From Candidatus Cloacimonadota bacterium (GTDB taxonomy: Bacteria; Cloacimonadota; Cloacimonadia; JGIOTU-2): a stretch of 64,000 nt of DNA. Every line of letters starts with the position of its first letter. Position 1 is the stretch's first letter. The stretch lies in assembly GCA_016932035.1 (NCBI GenBank), contig JAFGDR010000011.1, forward strand, positions 22,273 through 86,272, read 5' to 3'. Made by a program: the position numbers and the translations under genes. Below, one piece after another: positions 1 through 8,867 of the stretch. The notes under the pieces were generated by a model. The model was given only the letters and a program-made list of their open reading frames with translations, did not search any database and was not told where the DNA came from.

Positions 1-1
1 T

Positions 2-295
2 GAACTTCAGGGGCAGTGGATGATCATCATAAAAGATGCAGCAGAAATACTGATCGCTTTTTTTGACCGATCCGGAGAAGAAATGATCCACAGCGTATGG
101 ATCCAGGATGCGTTCATCTCACTCGTTCACTTCAGCGGCTCGATCATCGAATGCGCCCTCTCCGAAATCCTTGCAAAAGTATATGACAATCCGAATGCGA
201 CCATCGACTCGATCAAGAAGATCGTGCAAAGTTACCAGCGCATCTTTTCCTATTTTACAATCGCAGAAAAAAACATATTCAGGAGTAACTCATGA
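2..295 (+). CDS. Hypothetical protein, C-terminal part (probably truncated by window edge)
   Basis: The reading frame is open from base 2 to the stop at 293-295, so this is probably the end of a longer gene. An ATG at base 20 preceded by AGGGG at bases 8-12 could instead be a true start, giving a 91-residue protein. No domain is recognised; the residues look like a soluble helical protein. Its stop overlaps the ATG of the next gene (ATGA), so the two are probably translationally coupled and in one operon. Function unknown. Confidence 0.5.
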   Translation, partial: ELQGQWMIIIKDAAEILIAFFDRSGEEMIHSVWIQDAFISLVHFSGSIIECALSEILAKVYDNPNATIDSIKKIVQSYQRIFSYFTIAEKNIFRSNS

Positions 296-1233
296 AAAAA
301 ACAAATGCAACACGTAAACGTATCATTTCAGTACTCGCGCTCGTGTGCCTGATCCTTTCATTCACATCAATCCTACATGCTGAGCTTTTCCTGTGGGAAG
401 TTCAGAAAGGAGATAACACTGCATACCTTCTTGGATCATTCCATCTTATGCCGAAAAGCGTTTATCCGCTCGATGAAAAGATCGAGTCATCATTCGACAA
501 ATCCGATGTACTGGTCGTGGAAGTGGACGCAACGGTGATGGACCAGAATGCCGTAAACGCCTTTATCGGGCAATATGCTGTGTATCAGGATACACTCACG
601 CTTTCGCAAGAGCTTCCTCCGGAACTCTATGCAAGCATTGCAGAGAAATTTATTGAAATGGGATACACGGAAGCACAACTCAATAAGTTGAAACCATGGT
701 TCGTCAGCTTGAACCTTGGGCTTTCAAGTCTGCAGCAACTTGATGTGGATGCCGGACTTGGGATCGATGTTTACTTCCTCAACAAAGCCCATGAACGGGG
801 AATGAATATCCTCGAACTGGAAACCTCCACATCCCAACTGGAAATGCTGGCTTCCTTTCCGCAAGATATCCAGGTGGACTATCTGCAGTATTCGCTCGAT
901 AAATATACAGAAGCAGACTCAACATTCTACGAAATGCTCGATGCATGGCAGACCGGTGATACTGAGCGCACGAACAAACTCTCCCGGCTCAAAATGCTTG
1001 AGCTTGAAGACGAGATGCCAGGAATGGCAGAGTATTATGACCGGATGTTCTGTCAGCGCGAGGAAGAGATGGTCAAGAAGATCGACGGATACATGAATGA
1101 TGAAGATGACCATACGTACTTCATTATTGTGGGCGCATTCCACATGGTTGGAGAAGATGGACTTATCAGACGTCTGGAAGCGAATGGTTATACCATAACC
1201 CAGCAAAAGGAGACCAAACATGAAGAAAAATAA
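292..1233 (+). CDS. TraB/GumN family protein, exported
   Basis: 313 residues. An N-terminal signal peptide or anchor (about residues 1-31) is followed by a TraB/GumN-type domain. The hallmark is the early YLLGSFHLMP segment (GxxH type) near residue 50, followed by a VVEVD strand, and near the C-terminus FIIVGAFHMVGEDG, the second conserved His segment. The family is related to erythromycin esterase/TIKI-like metalloproteases, with the two His-containing motifs thought to bind metal; activity in bacterial GumN proteins is mostly untested. It overlaps its upstream neighbour by 4 bases and the downstream gene by 14 bases, so the three likely form an operon. Confidence 0.85.
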   Translation: MKKTNATRKRIISVLALVCLILSFTSILHAELFLWEVQKGDNTAYLLGSFHLMPKSVYPLDEKIESSFDKSDVLVVEVDATVMDQNAVNAFIGQYAVYQDTLTLSQELPPELYASIAEKFIEMGYTEAQLNKLKPWFVSLNLGLSSLQQLDVDAGLGIDVYFLNKAHERGMNILELETSTSQLEMLASFPQDIQVDYLQYSLDKYTEADSTFYEMLDAWQTGDTERTNKLSRLKMLELEDEMPGMAEYYDRMFCQREEEMVKKIDGYMNDEDDHTYFIIVGAFHMVGEDGLIRRLEANGYTITQQKETKHEEK

Positions 1234-1438
1234 TCTACTAAGTGTTGGTGCTTTAATTATTGGAAGTGCAATTATCTGGGGTGCGGTGATCATCGGTGCC
1301 GCACCCATACTCAGAGGAACACCCTATAAAGACAGCATTACCAAACTTCTTTTGGGTGGTGTGATAACCCATTTTATATTGATCTGGGGACCGATGGCTG
1401 CGGCTATGAAGAAGGGGAATGAGGAAAAAATATTATAA
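1220..1438 (+). CDS. Small two-helix membrane protein
   Basis: 72 residues with two predicted membrane segments (about residues 8-28 and 43-62) and a short charged tail. It starts inside the end of the TraB/GumN gene in another frame; AAAGGAG lies just upstream of the ATG. No family is recognised. The tight overlap suggests co-expression with the TraB/GumN protein, possibly at the inner membrane. Confidence 0.6.
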   Translation: MKKNNLLSVGALIIGSAIIWGAVIIGAAPILRGTPYKDSITKLLLGGVITHFILIWGPMAAAMKKGNEEKIL

Positions 1439-1528
1439 AACGATGAAATCTTTATAGTATTAATTTACTTTAACCGACATCAAATCAGCTAAGGAAACAG
1501 CAAAGAATAACGCATAACGTGAATGATT

Positions 1529-1858
1529 ATGAACACACATAATAAACAGCAGCAAAAGAAGTATCCGAAAGGTAGGATCATTGGAATATAGATGGCACTT
1601 AGTGTGGTAATTTTCTCATGCATTGCTATTCCGCTGAGTATTGTTTCAGATAAATATGGCTTGATCGGTATTGGTCCTTCAATTGGTGTGGCAATTGGAC
1701 TTGCGATCGGTCAATCGATTGAACAAAAGTATGAAAAACAAGGCATGATATGACCACTTGCGGAGCAAGAACGAAAGGCAACGCGATTCGGGATTACGAC
1801 TGCTATTATAATATTCGTGGTTCTGGCGGTGATATTTCTTCTAAGGATTATCGTTTAA
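1529..1858 (+). pseudogene. Decayed small glycine-rich membrane protein gene with two in-frame stops
   Basis: Reading from the ATG at 1529 gives one continuous protein-like frame to the TAA at 1856-1858, broken only by TAG at 1589-1591 and TGA at 1751-1753. The pieces read as an N-terminal KYPKGRIIGI, a glycine-rich helix with GPSIGVAIGLAIGQSIEQKYEK, and a C-terminal hydrophobic helix. This resembles small bacterial membrane proteins that carry a KxPKG start, a GPAIGVAIG-type helix and a KIRPLT-type linker; the TGA sits where that linker would have Arg, consistent with CGA to TGA. No frameshift is present. I infer a recent nonsense-inactivated gene; a sequencing or assembly error is possible but would need two independent errors. 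Confidence 0.6.
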
Positions 1859-2697
1859 AGATGGTAATTAATTTTTAAACGTTCTTCAAGGCCATTTGGA
1901 AATTTAAAAGTTAATTTACCTCTAATAAATCTAGGTAATACTTTATGAATTATTCTGTGGTGATTTGGGCATACTATCATTAGGTTATCTGCATTGTTGT
2001 TTAGACTATTAATAAAGGGTTTGATATGATGTGATTCAGCTATTTTGCAGGAATAAACATCCAAAGCTGTATAACCACAAATCTGACATTTGTAATCATA
2101 AATGCTTTTAAGGTCATTTCCAATTTTCTGATTTAATTTTCTAATTTTAGCTAATCTATTTACAATTTCTAAATTTGCATTTTGATCTTTTCTATCAAGT
2201 ATATTTTCGACCATTTCTTCCTGATAATCTTCTGTTTTTATTATTTTTTCTACATTTATTAATTCATCCGATGTAATACAATCCATTGCTAAAGTTTTAT
2301 GTAAATCTGTAGTATAGAGCACAAAATACTCTTCATATTTTTTTGGGATAGAGATATACTTTTTCCCTGGATTATCAATTTGACTTCTTTTATACATTAT
2401 TTGATTATAACTTTTTGAAAATTTATTTCTAAGATATTCTATAAAATCTTTATTAGTATCATATCTTATTTGAACAATATTTTTATGATCTGGATAAGTA
2501 TTTTTATCAAACTTCTGATTTCTTGCAACAACATCAAATGAATGATTATCTACTATAATTGTAATAAATTCTGAATTACCTTGTGATTTAATAGGAGCTA
2601 CTGAATTGAAAAATAAATTTTGTTTATCAACAGGAATAGTGAATCCTTGATTAAAAAAGGAATAAGTAACATTTTTCTTTAAAAGCATAAAACTCAT
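1855..2697 (-). CDS. HNH endonuclease family protein
   Basis: 280 residues. The C-terminal third (about residues 200-255) holds a clear HNH nuclease: CQIC zinc-binding pair, HHIKP with the general-base His, then NADNLMIVCPNHH with the second Cys and the final His. The N-terminal 190 residues are lysine/asparagine-rich and of no recognised family, possibly DNA recognition as in solitary restriction endonucleases. The start is supported by AGGAGG just upstream. The gene is visibly much AT-richer than its neighbours, with AAA/AAT/ATA codons prevailing, and no methyltransferase lies nearby. I infer horizontal acquisition, with a role as a solitary type IV-like or modification-dependent nuclease, or a mobile-element nuclease. 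Confidence 0.8.
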   Translation of the reverse strand: MSFMLLKKNVTYSFFNQGFTIPVDKQNLFFNSVAPIKSQGNSEFITIIVDNHSFDVVARNQKFDKNTYPDHKNIVQIRYDTNKDFIEYLRNKFSKSYNQIMYKRSQIDNPGKKYISIPKKYEEYFVLYTTDLHKTLAMDCITSDELINVEKIIKTEDYQEEMVENILDRKDQNANLEIVNRLAKIRKLNQKIGNDLKSIYDYKCQICGYTALDVYSCKIAESHHIKPFINSLNNNADNLMIVCPNHHRIIHKVLPRFIRGKLTFKFPNGLEERLKINYHL

Positions 2698-2990
2698 TGA
2701 AACCTCCTAATATATTTTGCATATCATAAAGGGATGGATATCTATTTATTTATATGTTGGCTAGAGTCAAGTTTATTAATCATATACATTTTATCTTGAC
2801 AATCTAATCCCCCATTCAAACCTATCCGGTATAATATCATTTCTTGCTGGAACTGGGCGGATTGATATCATTAAAGCTGCACATGGAACGTTTTTTATAA
2901 TGTCATGTTACTTTCTTTGATAGGCAGAAGATTTACAGGTATGTTTTCTTATTATTACGTTTAATGAAACATTTTTTAAAGGAGAACTTA

Positions 2991-4235
2991 ATGAAAAAAA
3001 TTTTAGTGCTTTTACTCATGGTATCTTTCACGGCGTTTGTCTTTGCAGATATTTCAGCGGAATTTAATGAACAAATGGGAATAGACACAAGCTCTCAAAC
3101 CGCATCTTCGGAAGTCCGCACTACGCGGGATATTCCTGCAGGCGGTCTTTTACTCATTCCGGATTCGGGTTCTGACCGGGTCATGGCTTTTTATCCTGAT
3201 ACAGGCAATCTTTATGATGCGGATTTTATCCCTTCAGATCCGACAAATCTCTCTACTCCCATTGCAGCAGCTCTGCATCCGGACGGACACAGCATTCTGG
3301 TCTCTGACCAGATAAAAGACGGATTGATAGAATATGACTTGAATGGTAACTTTTTAGGTTGGTTTGCACCTGCAGGGGGTCCGAATACTGCCATTCTGGA
3401 TAATGTGCGCGGCTGGGGCGTAAAAGCTGACGGCAACATACTCGTTTGTAATGCAGGTAGTTCTGCGAATATCGATTGTGTAGCTGAATTCGATGAGAAT
3501 GGTAATTACCTTGGCAATTTCATAGCCAATGGATCCGGCGGGCTTGACAGTCCGTTCTGTGTTTTGTATCGACCTCATAAAGACGATTACCTTGTTTCTG
3601 CCAGTTCAAGTAATGCGCTGCACCGGTATAATGCTTCAGGTACATATATCGATGATCTTGTTTCATCGATGCACTTTCCTGAGCAAATAGCAGAGGCAGC
3701 TTCCGGTAATTTACTTGTGGCAGGATTCAGCAATCCGAGCGGCTGTTATGAATATACCGACGGAGGCGTGTATGTAGGTTATTACGATGTTGTGACCGGA
3801 TTGCGCGGTGTGTATGAGCTTAGTAATGGGAATATACTAGTTACCAATGGCTCAGGCGTGTATGAGATCAACAGGTCGAACCAGCTTGTATCCACCAAAA
3901 TAACTGATGTTAACGGACGATTTATCTACTTTGCTGATGGTGGCGGAGCTGGTGTGGATGATCCGCAGGAGAAGACGCAGATAAAGAACTTCCCCAATCC
4001 GATGAAGGGTTCAACGACCATTTCGTTTTCGAATATGCAGGCTGCCGGAAAGACTGTTCATATTTACAATACAAAAGGTCAGCTGGTGAACGAACTTCCG
4101 ATTTCGGGAAATCAGCTTTCGGTTGAGTGGAACGGAACCGGTTTTGATGGTTCGTTGGTTCCAAATGGGATCTATTTGTATAAGATCGATATCGGTGATC
4201 AGGTTGTTTCGAATAAACTGCTTCTGTTGAGATAA
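2991..4235 (+). CDS. Secreted beta-propeller protein with type IX-like C-terminal sorting domain
   Basis: About 414 residues. The start at 2991 is chosen because AAAGGAG lies 8 bases upstream and a signal peptide (MKKILVLLLM to about FVFA) follows directly; an in-frame ATG at 2964 would add nine residues before it. Residues about 50-320 form repeated blades of the NHL/SMP-30 kind (ALHPDGHSILVSD, WGVKADGNILVCN, NGNILVTNGSGVYEI). The last 80 residues are the sorting domain: NFPNPMKGSTTISF, IYNTKGQLV, WNGTGFDG, VPNGIYLYKI and a final basic/hydrophobic tail. Known family role: export across the outer membrane and surface attachment. Ligand unknown. Single-gene unit followed by a strong terminator. 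Confidence 0.85.
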   Translation: MKKILVLLLMVSFTAFVFADISAEFNEQMGIDTSSQTASSEVRTTRDIPAGGLLLIPDSGSDRVMAFYPDTGNLYDADFIPSDPTNLSTPIAAALHPDGHSILVSDQIKDGLIEYDLNGNFLGWFAPAGGPNTAILDNVRGWGVKADGNILVCNAGSSANIDCVAEFDENGNYLGNFIANGSGGLDSPFCVLYRPHKDDYLVSASSSNALHRYNASGTYIDDLVSSMHFPEQIAEAASGNLLVAGFSNPSGCYEYTDGGVYVGYYDVVTGLRGVYELSNGNILVTNGSGVYEINRSNQLVSTKITDVNGRFIYFADGGGAGVDDPQEKTQIKNFPNPMKGSTTISFSNMQAAGKTVHIYNTKGQLVNELPISGNQLSVEWNGTGFDGSLVPNGIYLYKIDIGDQVVSNKLLLLR

Positions 4236-4256
4236 TCAAACTCGTATTTATTGTTA

Positions 4257-4286
4257 AGCCCGAGCAGAAATGTTCGGGCTTTTTTT
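4257..4286 (+). terminator. Intrinsic terminator after the beta-propeller gene
   Basis: A perfect 7-bp stem, AGCCCGA (4257-4263) with TCGGGCT (4274-4280), closes a 10-base loop and is followed directly by a run of T to 4286. It lies 22 bases after the stop at 4235. Confidence 0.9.
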
Positions 4287-4289
4287 GAA

Positions 4290-4327
4290 CCTCACCCTAA
4301 CTCTCTCCTTTTGTCGGAGAGAGAATA
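4290..4327. repeat. Intergenic palindromic repeat, copy 1
   Basis: The stretch begins CCTCACCCTAA and holds an 8-bp inverted repeat, CTCTCTCC (4301-4308) and GGAGAGAG (4316-4323). A degenerate copy in the same orientation lies at 4806-4844. Such CCTCACCC...CTCCTTTTG elements recur in intergenic DNA of many bacterial genomes; the pairing here is direct observation, the REP-like nature is inference. Confidence 0.5.
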
Positions 4328-4805
4328 AAGAAGTTGACATTGCGCATTATCGCATTCTAAAAATATATAACATGAATAGCCCCGTGCTTCGGCTAGGGGG
4401 TAAATGAGAAAAAACAAATCAGGGTTTTAACCCAAGAAGTATAAATTCTCGGACTGAAGTCCCAATTAATTTTGTTCTTTCCCTATCCACTACTTGAAAG
4501 TCGCGGCAATTCATCTTTCGATTTGTGCATTTAACTTCCCGTCTATTAAGAAAAGGTGTTAAGAAATTTCTTGCATGCTACGTTCAGAAAGAAAACTGTT
4601 TGAGTACTCCCGATTAATCGTTGGTGCGAGTTGTTTTCTTTTAGCTGAATGAAAGAAATTTTAGGCTTTTCTTGATCAGCGGGTGATTCTTTTGGTTCGT
4701 TTTCTCATCAAGGAGAAAATGAACATATATTTCCTTTGTATGTATGACTATAGCACCAAAAGGATTATTCAGGTGGTCAATTCACAAATTGACCATTAAT
4801 TCTGA
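4328..4805. other. Intergenic stretch without a recognisable gene
   Basis: No open frame with protein-like composition and a ribosome site was found on either strand. It contains a perfect 9-bp inverted repeat with a 4-base loop at 4774-4795 (TGGTCAATT / AATTGACCA). On the minus strand, about 4590-4720 gives short broken runs of Lys/Phe-rich translation that could be an eroded gene, but not enough to call one. Confidence 0.4.
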
Positions 4806-4844
4806 CCTCACCATAACCTTTTCCTTTTGAAGGTAAGGGAATAA
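4806..4844. repeat. Intergenic palindromic repeat, degenerate copy 2
   Basis: CCTCACCATAACC followed by a CCTTTTGAAGG core resembles the element at 4290-4327 in sequence, length and orientation, with several mismatches. It lies next to the terminator of the minus-strand lipoprotein gene. Confidence 0.4.
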
Positions 4845-4874
4845 AAGAAGGCGATAATCGTCACTATCGCCTTC
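4841..4874 (-). terminator. Intrinsic terminator of the minus-strand lipoprotein gene
   Basis: A perfect 10-bp stem, GAAGGCGATA (4847-4856) with TATCGCCTTC (4865-4874), is followed on the minus strand by TTTTAT. It starts 26 bases beyond the stop of the gene at 4900-5775. Confidence 0.85.
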
Positions 4875-4899
4875 AGAAATATGTAAACGAAAGAACCGT

Positions 4900-5775
4900 T
4901 TATTCCATCAACTCAACATCAATAGTAACGGTCTGGCTCATGGGAAGACTCATAGCTTTTTCTCCTTTAACATTCGCCACACCATCACCACTTCCAGAAG
5001 AAACCATCTTTACAAGAACCCCCTGTTTATAATCGAAATACATAGTTTCTTTTCCTGTCATCTGGATTGCTGTATCAAATACAGCTCCCTGTTGTACCCC
5101 TGAGCTTGTAATGCTACTCGCGTAATCAACCTCGATCTTTGCACATTCGTGGTTGTTAACAAGTTCATATCCTGTAAGAGTATTTGCACTTGATATGATC
5201 AAGAAGGTACTCGTTCCGCCTTCGCTGATATCGATGGTATCAACATCAGTCCATTCGGTTCCAACATCAAGAGGATAGTCGGGCAAATTAGGGAAGAAAT
5301 TTTTGAATTCATTAGCGAGAGATCGCTTTTCAGAATCCCCGAACGAATAGGTCAGGTCATCGGCACCCATAATGCCGATCTCTTTGCCCTGTTCGGTGAT
5401 GGTCATCTCGAAACTTTTACCAACAAGATTATTCAAATTGGGAGTAAGATTGGTGCCCGGTGCAGTGATCTTCATGGAACCATCATTAATACGAATCTGA
5501 AGCTGGTATGCTTTTTCAGCGTAAGCAAGCTGGGTAATAGATAACTGGAAATCATTCAGAACGGTTGTCTTGATCGGAATTCCCTTCACGCTCATTGTCT
5601 GGAGAAAACCGGTCGACATTTTGTAATTGAATACCTTTCCTTCAGGCATGACATATTTAAGGACCGGTGGCTGAGCAGGAGGTGGAATCATCATTACTCT
5701 TGCAGCACATCCGCCTAACACGATAATTAAGAGAATAATGGTAATACAGGGTAATAATTTAGGCTGTTCTTTCAT
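4900..5775 (-). CDS. Hypothetical lipoprotein
   Basis: 291 residues with a basic N-terminus, a hydrophobic stretch and a lipobox LGGC (Cys about residue 23), so a periplasm-facing or outer-membrane lipoprotein. The rest is beta-rich with no catalytic motif seen; the layout (YVMPEGKVFNYKM near the start, LDVGTEWTDVDTI in the middle, a repeated ETMYFDYKQG strand late) resembles DUF6263-type lipoproteins that measure about 300 residues. GGGAG lies upstream of the ATG. It is transcribed divergently from the P-type ATPase, with 186 bases between them, and ends in its own terminator. Function unknown. Confidence 0.7.
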   Translation of the reverse strand: MKEQPKLLPCITIILLIIVLGGCAARVMMIPPPAQPPVLKYVMPEGKVFNYKMSTGFLQTMSVKGIPIKTTVLNDFQLSITQLAYAEKAYQLQIRINDGSMKITAPGTNLTPNLNNLVGKSFEMTITEQGKEIGIMGADDLTYSFGDSEKRSLANEFKNFFPNLPDYPLDVGTEWTDVDTIDISEGGTSTFLIISSANTLTGYELVNNHECAKIEVDYASSITSSGVQQGAVFDTAIQMTGKETMYFDYKQGVLVKMVSSGSGDGVANVKGEKAMSLPMSQTVTIDVELME

Positions 5776-5961
5776 GGATATCTCCCTTATATTTTATGCT
5801 GATTTTGAGTGAATATAGTATGCAGATCATGTCAAGAAAAGTGTTTTGAATTAATTTCTGAATCAAATAAGGATAAAATCGTGATAACCTTATAAAGGTT
5901 TTAATCCAAAAGGTTGACCAAAAATTAGATTTCTTAAATATCGCTTTCAAATCATTGGAGA

Positions 5962-8736
5962 ATGCAGTTGAAAGATAAGAACTGGTACCAGAAATCAGCA
6001 GAAGATATTTTTAGGATACTGAAAACATCAGATAAGGGACTATCCTCGTCTGAAGCACAATCCCGATTATCTGAATATGGTTCCAATGAGCTGAAAACCG
6101 GCAAAAAGATCTCCCCGATCATCAAGTTCCTCGCACAATTCAAAGATGTCTTTATGATCGTTCTGCTGGTTGCTGCCGGTTTGTCTTTTGTCATCAACAG
6201 CTACCGCGATGGTATCATCATGCTTGTCATTGTTGTCATAAATGCAGTGATCGGATTTTTACAGGAGTACAAAGCAGAGAAGATAATGGAATCATTGAAA
6301 AAAATGGTTCAGTCTCCTTCCAAAGTAATTCGCGATGGCAAGATCTCTGAAATACATCAGTCAAATCTCGTTCCGGGTGATATCGTCAGTCTCGATGAAG
6401 GTGATAAAGTCCCTGCAGATATTCGAGTTATCGAGTCTTTCAACTTACGCACAAATGATGTATCTTTGACCGGCGAATCCATGCCCCAGGAGAAACAGAG
6501 TAATACGATTGCTCAAACGTGCCAGCTTGCGGATCGGGATAATATGGTCTATCTGGGAACCACCGTCGTGTCCGGCAATGCCCGGGGTATTGTTGTTGCA
6601 ACAGGCATGGACACAGAGATGGGAAGGATCGCTGCTCTTACGCAGGAAGAACAAAAATCGTCATCACCTTTACAAAAAGAGCTGCAGGTTGTTGCCCGTC
6701 GTTTAACGATCTTTGCAGTTATCATCGCAGCCTTTCTCTTTGCCGGAAGCGCTATTCAAGGACTTGGGATCAATTATGCCTTCATTTATGCTCTTGGTAT
6801 AGCCGTGGCTGTGGTTCCGCAGGCATTGCCAATGCAGATCACCGTTGCTCTTACCCAGGGCGTACACAGGCTGGCAAAGGAAAACGCAGTCGTTAAAAAA
6901 CTCTCTTCGGTTGAGACTCTTGGTTCGACCAATGTAATCAGCACAGACAAAACAGGCACCTTGACCAAGAATGAAATGACCGTTAAGGAGCTGTGGTTTT
7001 CAGATCGTTATTACACGATTACCGGACTCGGCTATAAGCCTGAAGGAAAAATACTGGAAAAAGATGGCAAAGAGCTGAGCCCTAAAGAGATCGATGAGCT
7101 TGAGATCATGCTGGACGCTGCTACAATGGCATCTAATGCAGACATACATCCCCCTGATGAAAATCATCATAACTGGTATCCTGTTGGTGATCCGACAGAA
7201 GCTGCACTGGTAACGCTTTCAACCAAACTGGGAACACATTCACCAACCGAAGATGAGGAAAATCCTGAGTTACATGAGTTTAGTTTTGATTCTATTCGGA
7301 AACGCATGAGTTCAATACGGAAATTCGACGATGAGCAGTTCCTCCAGATGAAAGGTGCCACAGACAGCATCCTTGCAGTAAGCAAGCATATCTGGCGAAA
7401 CGGTAAGGCAGTTACAATCACCGATGAAGACAAGCAAAAGATCAAAGCAGTTAATGAAGAGTACTCCAGAGAGGCGATGCGGGTTATCGCGATTGCTTTC
7501 AGGAAGCTCGATGATAATTTGAAGGATTATGTTCTTGAAGATGTTGAGAAGGATGTAGTATTTCTAGGACTGATCGCCATGAGCGATCCACCGAAAGAGG
7601 GTGTGAAAGAAGCAATCGACAGTGCGCATCTGGCACACATCAGCACATTCATCATGACCGGAGATCATGCCATCACTGCTCAAGCTATCGGTAAAGAGAT
7701 CAATCTTTCTGATTCGGGTGATGATGTACCGGTTATCACAGGTCAGGAATTCATAGAACTTTCCGATGAAGAGCTGGATCAAATCATGAATAATAATGAT
7801 TCTCTCATCTTTAGTCGTGTTTCTCCCGAGGATAAACTGAGGATCGTCAAACTGCTCAAGAAACAGCACAAGATCGTTGCTGTTACAGGTGATGGGGTCA
7901 ATGATGCTCCTGCGCTCAAAAGTGCGAACATCGGTGTGGCAATGGGTCAGATGGGTACAGATGTTTCTAAACAAGCGGCTGGGCTTATCTTGCTTGATGA
8001 TAGCTTCCCCACGTTGGTAAAAGCTATTAGAGAAGGTCGAACGATCTATAATAACCTCAGAAAAACCGTGCTGGCTTCACTTACGAGTAACGGAGCTGAA
8101 CTTGCAGTCGTGCTTCTTGGACTTCTTGGAGTTTCGCTTTTTAAATGGCCTATACCAATTCTTGCCATCCAGATCCTTGCAATCGATCTATTTGCTGAAA
8201 TTCTCCCGCTTACCGCACTCACCTTTGATCCGGGTTCAAAAGAACTAATGACATCCCCGCCCCGAAGCAGAACTGAGCATATCATCAACAAGCGAACAGC
8301 AACTGAGATAATATTCCTGGGTGTTTTGATGGGCTTGCTTGCGTTCGGAAATTTCGGCTTGTTCATAAAGAGGATGGGCATGGAGCTGACAACCGATCAT
8401 GTTCTGTATGCCAGAGCAACTACAGTCTGCTACACGACCATCGCTTTTACTCAGTTTATTAATATCCTTTCGCGGCGCTACGATCTAACATCAGTCTTCT
8501 CGAAAAATTTCTTCAACAATAAGAAAATGCTCTTTTCAATCGGTTTTTCAATATGTATTTGCCTTGTTGCGATCTACACCCCGGGATTTAATTCCTTTCT
8601 CTCCTTCGCACCTCTTAGTACTGGAGACTGGTTAACGATCCTTTGTACTTCAGCGATCTTTCTCTTTACGCATGAGATGATCAAGATTATTAAAAGGATG
8701 AAATTGAAAAAAGTTCAATCTTCGGATGCTATGTGA
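5962..8736 (+). CDS. P-type cation-transporting ATPase, P2-like, with atypical ion-binding residues
   Basis: 924 residues from the ATG at 5962. GGAG at 5957-5960 is only one base from that ATG, but well placed for the in-frame TTG at 5968, which may be the true start. The domain order is that of calcium/sodium P2 pumps: N-terminal cation ATPase domain (GLSSSEAQSRL), actuator TGES (SLTGESMPQEK), phosphorylation site DKTGTLT (Asp about 329), KGA nucleotide-binding region, TGDH and TGDGVNDAPAL hinge, then six C-terminal membrane segments. The M4 motif is PQALP (286-290) where calcium pumps have PEGLP, and M6 reads DLFAE (742-746) where they have NLVTD. Both changes touch known cation ligands, so the transported ion cannot be assigned. 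Single gene with no accessory subunit. Confidence 0.9.
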   Translation: MQLKDKNWYQKSAEDIFRILKTSDKGLSSSEAQSRLSEYGSNELKTGKKISPIIKFLAQFKDVFMIVLLVAAGLSFVINSYRDGIIMLVIVVINAVIGFLQEYKAEKIMESLKKMVQSPSKVIRDGKISEIHQSNLVPGDIVSLDEGDKVPADIRVIESFNLRTNDVSLTGESMPQEKQSNTIAQTCQLADRDNMVYLGTTVVSGNARGIVVATGMDTEMGRIAALTQEEQKSSSPLQKELQVVARRLTIFAVIIAAFLFAGSAIQGLGINYAFIYALGIAVAVVPQALPMQITVALTQGVHRLAKENAVVKKLSSVETLGSTNVISTDKTGTLTKNEMTVKELWFSDRYYTITGLGYKPEGKILEKDGKELSPKEIDELEIMLDAATMASNADIHPPDENHHNWYPVGDPTEAALVTLSTKLGTHSPTEDEENPELHEFSFDSIRKRMSSIRKFDDEQFLQMKGATDSILAVSKHIWRNGKAVTITDEDKQKIKAVNEEYSREAMRVIAIAFRKLDDNLKDYVLEDVEKDVVFLGLIAMSDPPKEGVKEAIDSAHLAHISTFIMTGDHAITAQAIGKEINLSDSGDDVPVITGQEFIELSDEELDQIMNNNDSLIFSRVSPEDKLRIVKLLKKQHKIVAVTGDGVNDAPALKSANIGVAMGQMGTDVSKQAAGLILLDDSFPTLVKAIREGRTIYNNLRKTVLASLTSNGAELAVVLLGLLGVSLFKWPIPILAIQILAIDLFAEILPLTALTFDPGSKELMTSPPRSRTEHIINKRTATEIIFLGVLMGLLAFGNFGLFIKRMGMELTTDHVLYARATTVCYTTIAFTQFINILSRRYDLTSVFSKNFFNNKKMLFSIGFSICICLVAIYTPGFNSFLSFAPLSTGDWLTILCTSAIFLFTHEMIKIIKRMKLKKVQSSDAM

Positions 8737-8867
8737 TGGGTATCATGTAATGATTTTGTTTTGAGCAATTGAAGAATTAAATTTTTGAAAACCTTTACAT
8801 TTTATAGACCTATAATTTTTTCTCCTCATTCTATCATAGAAAATTAATCTCAAGTATTGAGGATGAC

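Noticed and set aside
2796-2846. TTGACA and TATAAT upstream of the beta-propeller gene
   Set aside because: The two boxes are 28 bases apart, too far for a promoter.
8785-8816. Possible promoter TTGAAA...TATAAT before the carboxyltransferase gene
   Set aside because: Spacing is 20 bases, too long; the alternative TTTACA is too close at 11 bases.
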